Source: Serilophus lunatus (lineage: Eukaryota; Chordata; Aves; Passeriformes; Eurylaimidae). From it: 64,000 nt of DNA. The position numbers were made by a program, and so were the translations under genes. Location of the stretch: positions 184,984 through 248,983 of the forward strand of contig VXBA01006154.1 in the NCBI GenBank assembly GCA_013399895.1, given 5' to 3'. Below are positions 11,600-20,760 of the stretch, piece by piece. How positions within the stretch are numbered: position 1 is the first letter of the stretch; every line of letters begins with the position of its first letter. A model generated the notes under the pieces. That model was not told the origin of the DNA, ran no database searches, and saw nothing but the letters and a program-made list of their open reading frames with translations.

Positions 11600-12205
11600 G
11601 ACAGAATCACAGAATCAATTAGGTTGGAAAAAACCCCTGAGATTATTGAGTCTAGTGTTTGTCTTAACGCTACCATGTCAACTAGATCATGGCACCAAGT
11701 GACATGGTGCAGTCTTTCGTTAAACACCTGCAGCGATTGTGACTCTACCACCTTCCTGGGCAACTCATTCCAATGTCTAATCATGCTTTCTGTGAAGAAA
11801 GTCTTCGTAATGTCCAAACTCAACCTCTCCTGGCACAGTTTAAGACTATGTCATTTCATCGTATCTCTCATTGCCTGGGAGAAGAGGAACACACACACAC
11901 ACACACACCAACTCATTTCAAGTTCCTTTCAGGTAGTTGTAGAGAGTGATAAAGTCACTCTTGAACCTTTTCTAGAGTAAACAACCCCATCTTCCCAGCT
12001 GCTCCTCGCACAATTTGTGTTCCTGACCCTTCACCAGCTTTGTTGCCCTTCTCTGGCCCCACTCCAGCACCTCAATGTTCTTCCTGAAATTAGAGGTCCA
12101 GAACTGGACACAGCACTTCAGGTGCTGTCTCACCAGTGCCAAGTACAGGGGAAGAATCATTAGCCTAGTCCTGCTGACCACACTATTTCTGATACAGACA
12201 TTACT
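11600..12205 (-). mobile_element. CR1 LINE 3' region, antisense, split by a CA repeat
   Basis: The plus strand begins CAGAATCACAGAATCAATTAGG, the reverse complement of a CR1 3' end with doubled octamers. It continues through the C-terminal RT coding region: on the minus strand 11563-11823 reads a KTFFTESMIRHWNELPR-type block typical of CR1 ORF2. It then runs through AGAACTGGACACAGCACTTCAGG (near 12099) to about 12205. An (AC)10 array at 11889-11908 interrupts it. Frameshifts and stops show it is dead. The 5' truncation is typical of CR1. Confidence 0.85.
11889..11908. repeat. (AC)10 dinucleotide microsatellite
   Basis: Ten perfect AC units lie inside the antisense CR1, at a place where related CR1 copies normally carry GAGAAGAG-type sequence. 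It is a plausible polymorphic marker. Confidence 0.95.
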
Positions 12206-12955
12206 TTGTAACTTGTAATTGTAGGAAGAATTTATAAAAATCAATGATTTTAAACTTTATGTTTAGAAGTAGGTATTCTTACTTTAAATAAATAGATACA
12301 AATGAATAGCATCGTTAAAATGAATAGTGCAACTCTCACTAAGCAGTTTATATTCAATCAAGACTAAAACAATCATTTTCATACTCTTGGCACATCATTT
12401 ACTTTTAAAAAATCACCTCCACTGAGACATACTGATTTGACTACATTCATTTAAAATGTCAATACAAATAACAAGAGATTTGGCAATTACAGATGAAAAT
12501 AAAGTACATTCTAAACTGGCAGTCTGTGAAGATAAATCCCGGGATCTCAAAAAGACAATGTCTTCATCATAACTTTTTCCTAACAAGAATACTTTCCTTC
12601 TGCTGTCAGGTTCCCATACTTTCTTGAAATTCCACTTATTGTACAAGAATGTAAACAATAATAGGAGCTCATTAGAATGACACTTTTTTCCCTCACAACA
12701 TTTGCTCTCAATATGAATTTAATTGGCTGACTGACAGACGCGACAAACACTAAAATCATAGGATACGTAAAAAGCATAAAGCAGGAAAATCAACTGATAT
12801 GACAGTGAAACAACTGAGCTAAAATTCATCTCATTATAAAATAGCCTCACCATCTTACTTTTCTTTAGATACAATGGTATTTTTTTCATTAGTTTTTTTT
12901 TCATTAGCTATCATGGTTTTAACCTGTTTGTCTTGACTTCTTCCCTATTCCTTCT
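12206..12955. other. Unannotated AT-rich DNA between CR1 and the ERV
   Basis: No gene or LTR is recognisable. No LTR end, TG...CA boundary or primer-binding site could be placed next to the retroviral coding remnant that starts at about 12960. Confidence 0.5.
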
Positions 12956-12968
12956 CCTGGAGTGAGAT

Positions 12969-13367
12969 ATGGGGAGGCGTTCCTCCGATCAGGAGGCATT
13001 GATCCACATTGTTCACCTCTCGCTTCCTACTCTGCAGAGCAAGTGGGTGTCCCTTAAAGCTTTGGTTGTTTCAGCCCTGAACACCTGGCAGCAGGTCCAG
13101 AAATCTGCCTGTGACACTGTCAATCAGCAGTGGGTGAAAGCACTGACAGAAGAGATTCAACAGGTCCTACATTGTAACCAAGCCTCCGACATTCTCTGGT
13201 CAGTTAAACTGGTCCAACTCCCCAGCAAAGTCCAGGACCACCTGGGAAGCAGTCTTACAAGAGGTACTGTGGAAAGGGATTTAGCTGCAGTATGTTGGGC
13301 TTTGCTTGACACAGTGGTTGCAAACACGACAGCACCCAAAGGGAGAGGTGGTGATGGCAGGCCCTGA
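12969..13367 (+). pseudogene. gag: ERV gag remnant, N-terminal part
   Basis: A 132-codon frame starts at an ATG at the left edge of the retroviral region. It is alpha-helix-rich, with several Trp and Leu residues and a polar Gly/Arg-rich end. Assignment as gag rests mainly on its position upstream of the protease and pol pieces. No zinc knuckle is visible. Downstream sequence (13370-13790) is disrupted in every frame. Confidence 0.55.
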
Positions 13368-13792
13368 AGCAACCACTAGTGGTTTAGACACTCAGCCCAC
13401 AGTGATGCTGAGCAAGAAGGCTGCCTCAGTGGAAAAGGTCAAAACTGTGGACCCCCAGGGATGGACTTCAAGGATAGGGGGGAGCTGGGGGTGAGAGAAT
13501 AGTCACCTCACAGATGATACCATACGAGCGGCTGAATGTGATTAAAAAAGGCAATCACATGTTGTTCAGACAAGCCAATCCTTTCCTGGTTACTGCAAGT
13601 CTGGGATGGTCAGGGACAGGGTCAGCGTCTTGATGGCGGAGAGTCAAAGAAATTGCAGGGCTTTTCTGGTGATCATGAGGTAGACCTTGATTTTGCTAGG
13701 TCTCAGCCTGACCTCAGCCTCTGGAGGTGACTGCTGCCAGCTGTGAGGCAGAAATATGCCAGCGAGTTGGAGTTGCAGCAGGCACAGCGATC

Positions 13793-14470
13793 CTAGCCCA
13801 CCATGGAGGATGCTATCCAGAGGCTGAGAGAACTTGGGATTCTAAGACGCCTGTTCGCTAGAGGTGGGCTGTTCGCTAGAGGTGGCTCAAGGATCCTGAG
13901 GAGGCAGACTGCACCCCTGACATGTGGAGAACAATCCTGGAATTGGGGCCAGAGAGTTATGTGAGGAGTATGGCGACTTTTCGCATTAACTTTAATTTGG
14001 ACACAGTTGCTGATGTCATCAGGCAAATGAGAGACTATGAGAAACTCATTCACTCCCCCATATCCAAAGGGTGAGTGCATCTCCTCCAGCTAGTGACTGT
14101 CAAGGCACCAGCGACCACCAACACCGCAGTAAGTGATGACTCCACAGCTACCAGTGATGCTGCGGACACTGACACAACTGCATCAGGTAATGATGGCTCA
14201 GCAATTAAAGGGGCTTGGACTGTAAATGATGAGCTCTGTAAGTTGGTGATGGAGACTGTTAGCAAATGTGTTAAGGGCTTGCATAGCCAACTCAACAAGC
14301 TTACTGTGGCACCATTGCAACTCAGTCACCCCCATGCACTAGAAGAAGTATATTCACACAGAACTAATCTCTGGCACTTCCTCCTCCATCATGGGGAAGA
14401 CATGCGAAGAAAGTCGAATGAGTTTGAAGAGTTCGAGAAATTGAGGGCAAGGAGAAAGGGAAAAAGGTGA
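13793..14470 (+). pseudogene. gag: ERV gag remnant, middle and C-terminal part
   Basis: From 13793 to about 14070 a plus-strand frame with breaks contains a Met-Trp-Arg-x-Ile-Leu...Gly-Pro-x-Ser-Tyr block and an Asp-Tyr-Glu-Lys-Leu block, as in a capsid-like segment. A separate open frame, 14075-14470, is Thr/Ala/Asp-rich at the start and strongly basic at the end (Arg-Ala-Arg-Arg-Lys-Gly-Lys-Arg), as expected for the gag C-terminus. An 18-bp tandem duplication (13851-13886) sits inside. Minus-strand frames over this stretch are shadows. Confidence 0.5.
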
Positions 14471-14694
14471 AGCCAAAGGTTAGTGCTGTATTGGGGTCAT
14501 AGGGACAGGCGTCTGGGCATGACAGCCCGAGCTATAACCGTTTCAGCCCCCTAGAGAATCCCTCAAGTAGATTCGCAGTGATGATGCAGACCAATGTTAG
14601 AGGGGCCCATCCTCCTGCCAGGGGGAAGATGGGGACAATCGGGTTCACTGAATGTTGTGGGTAAGGTGTCCTGGCACATCTGAACCACGCAGAT

Positions 14695-15097
14695 ATGAGG
14701 CATTGGTTGACACCAATGTACATTGCTGCCACTGGAATTTGTGAGGGCAGAACAAGTGTCCATTGCTGGGGTCATGGGAGGCTCACAAGAACTGACTGTG
14801 ATTGAGGCCAAGGTAAGTTTGGCTAGGGATAAATGCAAGAGACACCCTATTGTAACTGGTCCTAACACCTCCTGCATTCTGGGCATTGATTTTTTCAGAA
14901 ATAGTTTCTTCAGGGACCTAAAAGGGCACCGTTGGACATTCGGAATTGCAGCAGTGGAACTGGATGCAGGGAAGCTTTTGAATGCACTGCCTGGTCCCTC
15001 AGAGAGCCCCTCTGCCATGGAAAAACTGAAAATAGAGGATCAGCAGGTGCCTATTGTCACTAAGACTGTGAACTGCCGGCAGGATGGGTGTCGGTAG
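14695..15097 (+). pseudogene. pro: ERV aspartic protease remnant
   Basis: The retropepsin pattern is visible in two parts. At 14700-14717 a frame reads Ala-Leu-Val-Asp-Thr-Asn, where the active site should be Asp-Thr-Gly; the Gly codon has become AAT. A frameshift follows, and the downstream open frame (14723-15097) carries the second retropepsin motif, Ile-Leu-Gly-Ile-Asp-Phe, at about 14876-14893. The mutated active site and the frameshift mean it cannot be functional. The frame stops at 15097, where reverse transcriptase should begin. Confidence 0.72.
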
Positions 15098-15134
15098 ATC
15101 CTATCTGAGATGATCAACAAGATCGCAGCGATGT

Positions 15135-15692
15135 CCTCGCCGACCAGTAAAAAGGAGACTCAGGCGTTTCTAGGGGCCATTGGGTTTTGGAGAATGCATG
15201 TGCCCAAATAGAGTCAGATTGTGAGCCCACTCAAAGAATGATTTTAAGTGGGGCTCAGAACTACAGCAGGCTTTCGACCAGATCAAACATGAGATTGCCC
15301 ATGCTGTGGGACTTGGACCAGTCAGGACAGAGCCAGATGTCAAGAATGTGCTATATTATGCTGCCGGAGACGGGGGTTTGTCCTGGAGCCTCTGGCAAAA
15401 GGTACCTGGTGAGACCTATGGCCAACCTCTTGGGTTCTGGAGCCGGGGCTACAGAGAATCTGAGGCCAACTACACACCAACAGAGACAGATATCTTAGTG
15501 GCCTATGAAGGGATCCAGGCGGCCTTGGAGGTGATTGGCACTGACATACAGCTCCACCTGGCACCACAACTACTAGTCCTGGGGTGGATGTTCAAAGGAA
15601 GGGCCCCATCCTCTCACCGTGCCACTGGTGCCACATGGAGCAAACGGGTCACTCTGATCACCCAGCGCACTCAGATTGGGAATCCCAACTGA
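15135..15692 (+). pseudogene. pol: ERV reverse-transcriptase tail and RNase H remnant
   Basis: At 15143-15210 a frame reads the RT thumb motif Phe-Leu-Gly-x-x-Gly-Phe-x-Arg followed by His-Val-Pro, then an in-frame TAG at 15208-15210. The next open frame (15306-15692) matches an RNase H-type segment, with a Val-Leu-Tyr-Tyr-Ala-Ala-Gly block, a Gly-Phe-Trp-Ser-Arg-Gly block and a Tyr-Thr-Pro-Thr-Glu block. The palm domain with the catalytic aspartates is absent upstream. Confidence 0.75.
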
Positions 15693-15739
15693 CCTGGGAT
15701 TCTAGAGATCATCACGAACTGGTCTGAAGGTGACATGGT

Positions 15740-16125
15740 ACACCTGAGCGAATTAAGTCCAATAATGGGACTCATTTCAAGAACAACCTAGTAGCTGCCT
15801 GGGCAAGGGAACATGAAATTGAGTGGGTATTCCACATTCCCTATCATGCACAGGCCTCCGGCAAAGTTGAGAGGTGTAATGGGCTACTCAAAACTTTCTT
15901 GAAAACATTGGTGGGGGGACTCTCAAGAAGTGGGACCAACATCTAGCCGAGGCCACCTGGTTGGTCAACACTAGAGGTTCCACCAACTGAGTTGGCCCTG
16001 CTCAATCTGAGTCCCTTTACATCCCAGATGGTGATAGAGCCCCAGTGACACATCTGAGGAGGTTGTTGGGAAAAGCGGTCTGGGTTAACTCTCACACTGG
16101 CAAAGATAACTATCTATTTAAGTTC
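15740..16125 (+). pseudogene. pol: ERV integrase core remnant
   Basis: The catalytic core pattern is readable from 15749. A Ser-x-Asn-Gly-Thr-His-Phe block is followed by a Pro-Tyr-His-x-Gln-Ala-Ser-Gly block with the catalytic Glu codon at 15869-15871. The codon at 15761-15763, where the second catalytic Asp belongs, is AAT (Asn). It lies 36 codons before the Glu, leaving exactly 35 residues between, as in the DD35E family. Stops occur at about 15943 and 15988, with a frameshift between. Similarity fades at about 16125. The N-terminal HHCC domain and first Asp are missing. Confidence 0.82.
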
Positions 16126-16130
16126 TCTTT

Positions 16131-19100
16131 ATCCTATTAACCATTAAATACCTTAAACCAGAAGACAACTGGCAGAATGCACAATGTTCTGTGTCTTCCT
16201 TTTCATGGAAGTCAAGCATACCATGACTCTAGCATAACGTATGCATGACAAACTTTTAAACATTGATTATAATTTACTCCAAACCATTTCATAATATGTC
16301 TGTAAAGAGCTCCTGCAGCATTCACAAATATTTTGTCCTAGTTCCTATAATGTCTTTGGTTCTTAGTTCTAACTAGCGCATGGGGTTTTTTTCCTCTTCT
16401 AATTAGCCAGTTTTAACTCTAAGAAAATGTTTGTTGCAAACAAATTTCCTTTAATAAAAAATATTCTATATATCTACGGTTTGAAGTTACTTCTTGTGCA
16501 TTACTGAAAACTTTTGATTTTAGTGAAGGTCACTGATGACAGCAGGTGCTACATCTTGCATCAGATTTTGGTCTTTCTGCTTTACTTTTTCATACTGTCC
16601 TTTAATTGTTTCTTCATCCTTTAAAATATCTTTGCAAACACTGTCAGTACTAAAATCCCAGCAAAGAATTTGAGAGTTGTACATTTGAGGTATCGCATCA
16701 AAACTAGTTCTTCTTCTTGTTATTCAAAAGAAAGTGAAGAGAGCATTAAATCAAATGTGCTCAACCACTGAAAAGCCAAAGCTATTAAAATGCTTACAGA
16801 AATAAAACAGTTGAAATGTGGCAAATTGTAGTTGTTAAGGTTACTAGTTCTTCTTTTGAAATGTTTTGATATTAAAGCTAAAACAAAAATAAAGATTCAC
16901 TCAGAATGAGACCTTCATGCTTTAAAGTGTCACTGAATGACCTTAGTACCTATTAACTTAAACGAACAATAAATGTATATGACATTTCCACAGGATGAGG
17001 TCCTAAACAATTTACATGCTAGTTGTGCTTCATTTCTGCATGTTCACTAGGCTTCATTTACTTATATAGAGGCAGAGTAAATTATTCTAAATGGAAACGT
17101 CAGCAAAAATTGACCTTGTATGGTAGATACAGCTTCCATAATTATTTTTGTTGCCTTTTTGCCAAGGTATGTAGCTGCAACTAAGACTCTGCATCTTTGG
17201 AGTAACTGACAGAAAATTGACACTCAATTTATGGAAAAATATCAGATAGCAGTGATAATTAGAGATGGATATGTCTCATATGGAGACTAGGACCATTTCT
17301 TTTTTAGTCTTAGAAAGGAGAAGAGGACACACGACAAAATAACAAAGTACAGTATAGAAACAGTAACAGCAGAACATTCTAGTCGTATCTCCTAAAAGAA
17401 AGAGAGAAAATCAGCAAAGGGAAGCTAAAGCAATTAAGATACTATAATTGAGAGAGGAATGCACCTAGGACACTGTTCTAACTAAGCAGCTGTTTCTAGG
17501 ATGGCACACTGCATTATGGCAGTGTTTCATTCTGAAGACCTAGAAAAAGAAACAATGATGGTGGGACAAGGACTGATGGCTATTTAACATAATACCCACA
17601 TTTCATTGATATCCAAATTTATTTTTTTTTTAAAGCAGTTAAATCCATTGCAGTAACTTCACTATTTATGAAGATCAATTCCTGAGCTGAAAGAATGGGG
17701 TTTGAGGCACTTCAGCAAAACAGGAGTAAAACCATTCTGAAGCAGCAGTAGCTACTTTATCTACAACCCCCATATACATAAATCAATGAAATTAAATTGA
17801 CTGGTGATTCTATATTGTCCTACTTTTTGCTAGATACATTTGACAAGTGTTTGTATTTTGTTTTTTGTATTTTCAAGATGTTAACAAAATTTTTTCCTAT
17901 GGAATCCTCCAATTACAAATTTTAAAGTTGGAGACAGTAAGCCTGACGTTAAAAAAACTTCTTGACTAGTGGATTAAAGATTTAATCACAATAAAAGTTG
18001 TTTGGGGTTTTTTAATAGCTTCTAATATCATGTACTAAACATTCCTCGAGTCCTATGCCAAGAAATGCTAAAAACCATCAGGACAATTTTTTGATTTGCT
18101 CAGTCCTGACTTCCCACAATCTTTTCACCAAGTACTGCAGCTATAAGCATTACATCTGCATACTATGGACTTCACTTCTGAAGACAGTCTCTTATGTGAG
18201 TTCTTTTACAAGTTCACATGTATTTTGCTCACATACGTTATAATATTAAGACAGACATAAGACTTATATTATAGAGGTTTATTATGGAAAGTGTCTTTTA
18301 AGATATATTTATGGATATGTGAAAGATCACCAAGGGAGTTTGAGATCTCTTCCCATTCAGTTTCATAATAGTTTGAAACTCATGAAACTTCTTTTCTCTT
18401 TTCCCATATCAGGTTATCACTGTTCTAAGAAACAAACAGAAAACCTTAGTATGACAAAACAATATCCTGAAATTTTATATAGAAAGAAATCAAAGCCAAC
18501 TTCCCTAAACTTTCCGTAGGCATTAAATTCTTTCTCGGTATTCTACTGAAACACAGCCTACAATGTCCAAAATATTTGTTTTTTCATTTCTATTACACAA
18601 ACATAAACCCTTCATCTTTGCCAAGTTTTAAGACGAGAAAAGCACGGCCTGTAAAAAGATTAGCATTGCTCATGTTAACTGCCATGTTAAAAATATATGT
18701 GAGCACTCTGTAACCTAGTTCTTTAATTACAGTCTTAAAGAGAAAAATAAAAATAATGCAACAAATCTGATGCTGAAATATGTACAAGACTATCATCAGT
18801 CTTGTATGGCAGGAATCCTAAATTCTGTAACAACCTAAGCTGTCCTGCTCACCAACACATGGCTTCTCTCAGTCTTTAGGACTTCTAGTAAACAATGATA
18901 ATTTATTTTCCACAAACCTAAGCAAAGGATCAGATATTTTCTAGAAAGCAAATATAAATATTAGAAAACTTGCAAAATAAGCTGTTACCATCGTGTGTGG
19001 TCCAACAACCAAACTTAAAAAACATTTCTAACATTCCTCAACCGATGAAAATGTGATGTCACTTCGTGTATAACGTGCATGCTTTGCACATCTCAGAAGC

Positions 19101-20185
19101 TAGAATACAAACATTCTGCTGTTTCTCATGCAGAGCATATTTCAGCCTACTTTAAGAAACCATCATAGCATACAATTATTTTGTTTTGATTGTAGTGTCT
19201 TACTTGTAAAAAAAATCTCAGAAATAATATCTCAGAAGGCATACGTTTCATATAAAATTGATGTGACCAAATTAAAATATCATATAAGCAAATTACAAAG
19301 AAAATGAAACTATTTGCCAACATGGCTGAAGGGAGGAACAGAATTTTTTTTGATTCCTATAAATCAAGGCTGGATTGCTTCCTAGAAGGCATTTCTCTAT
19401 AGACTATTGGGGCCAATGATGAAATCCTGTGGCCTATGTTATCTCAGCAGTAATATTAGGTGATCTACCAGTTTTTAGTTATCTAGAGTAACTGTGGACC
19501 TGTCAGCTATATTTAAATGCGTAATTTCTTCATATGATACATGGATATGGATGTGGTTGAGAATTGCCTTAGAGTACCCAAGGCAAGATCATGTTTTATT
19601 TAGATCAATATTTTCTTTATATGATCCGTTATAATTGGACGTGGTTGAAGGTCGCTTTAGACTACCCCAAGAGAAAAACTAGGCTGTATAATAAATTTTA
19701 AACCCTCTATGATGATAAGAAAGATGACTAAAATGCTGTGTTTCTGGTGTTTTGTTACAGAATAAAATCAACAGATCTAGGTAGATACTGCTCCTTCTTC
19801 ATGACAGAAGCTACTGTTCTTCATGGCAGATGTCAGAGTTGACATGATTTACTGACCATTTATTATGTTTGTAATAAAATATCAATTGTTGACCTTTGAA
19901 TTCCATAGAAGAAAAAATGGCGTGATTTTTTTTTTTCATTAAAGAAGGATTGCCTATGCAAACAGAAGATCTGGGTAAAAATTGCAAGAGAATTAGATCC
20001 TCCAAAATATCACAATTTACACTGTAATTCAAGTAGATCCAAAACAGTTTGGGATCTCACAAGAATTTATTTCTCAATCAGAAAATTCACGAAAATGTTA
20101 ATTGCTGGTGTACATGACTCTTAGAAATACTAAACAATATCTTTTTCAGTGGTCAGTCTCACTAAGGTCATCACTTACCATTAGA
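16131..20185. other. Unannotated AT-rich unique DNA with one internal duplication
   Basis: No gene is seen. The only structure noted is an imperfect direct duplication with an 87-bp offset at 19532-19695. Short frames (60-73 aa) are AT-rich chance frames. Confidence 0.5.
19532..19695. repeat. Imperfect direct repeat, offset 87 bp
   Basis: The first unit starts ATATGATACATGGATATGG at 19532 and the second ATATGATCCGTTATAATTGG at 19619. Both continue with G-A/C-GTGGTTGA, then CTTTAG or CTTAGAGTACCC-like sequence. About 60-65 bp per unit aligns by eye with several mismatches, indicating an old local tandem duplication. Confidence 0.6.
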
Positions 20186-20189
20186 AATG

Positions 20190-20760
20190 TGTGGAATTCA
20201 GTTTGCTACTCTGAAATAAACACAGACTTATTATTTTATTTTAAATGTTGCCTAAAATCAAGATAAGAAATTAAGACAATATGCAGATTTAATAGGGTGA
20301 AGAGAAGAACAGCTTTACTGGTGAAGTCCTGCAATCCAAAGAGAAGAACAGTCCCTTTATAACTTTCTTAGCTACCATCCATTGTGTCATCACATCAAAC
20401 TTAACAACACTTTTGTCCCTAAAGTACCCAATGAGAGTACCTTACTCCCTGTGCATACCCAGGACTTGGCCTCTCCTTTTCCGAGTAGGTCTAGAAGGTC
20501 TGGGCCTGTATTTTGAACTGCTACCGCCTTATTTATGCAGAAGAATGCTAACATCTGAATACAGGCCTCTGAGAGCCCCTTATTGCAAAGCTATGCAGCT
20601 AAATTAAATACCCAAAAATATATGGAATACCCTCAAGGCATCACAAAGGAAACAGATAGACTTTTTTTCCTGAAGAAATATCAACTGACCATGTGTCTCA
20701 GGAATAAGTTTACAGCTTTGTTTCTCAGCCATCAGGTTCTTATCTATATAAATATCTAAT
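20190..20760 (-). mobile_element. Probable retroviral LTR, antisense
   Basis: Read on the minus strand, the segment has an LTR-like promoter layout: a TTATAAA box (plus-strand 20356-20362), a TTCTTCTCTTTGG/TTCTTCTCTTCACC pair of R-like repeats, then an ATTAAA polyadenylation signal (plus-strand TTTAAT at 20288-20293). It terminates near CTGAATTCCACA at 20190, so the plus-strand edge reads TGTGG. The body is moderately GC-rich compared with its flanks. The outer limit at about 20760 and any target duplication are unresolved. Confidence 0.5.

Larger units (their letters stand above)
12960..16130 (+). mobile_element. Decayed ERV-L-like endogenous retrovirus, internal region only
   Basis: Retroviral pieces occur in the canonical order gag, protease, RT tail/RNase H, integrase on the plus strand, all broken by frameshifts, stops and deletions. 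Similarity of the integrase and RNase H segments to avian ERV-L elements, as I recall them, suggests class III. There is no env-like segment. The reverse-transcriptase palm, where the catalytic YxDD box lies, is missing between about 15100 and 15140. A second deletion, between about 15692 and 15740, removes the RNase H end, the integrase zinc-binding domain and the first core aspartate. Total length is about 3.2 kb against more than 5 kb expected. No LTRs border it. Confidence 0.85.

Noticed and set aside
12907..12921. TATCATGGTTTTAAC as a worn LTR end next to the ERV gag
   Set aside because: Only about ten bases resemble an ERV-L LTR edge, the orientation would be opposite to the provirus, and no further LTR sequence is adjacent.
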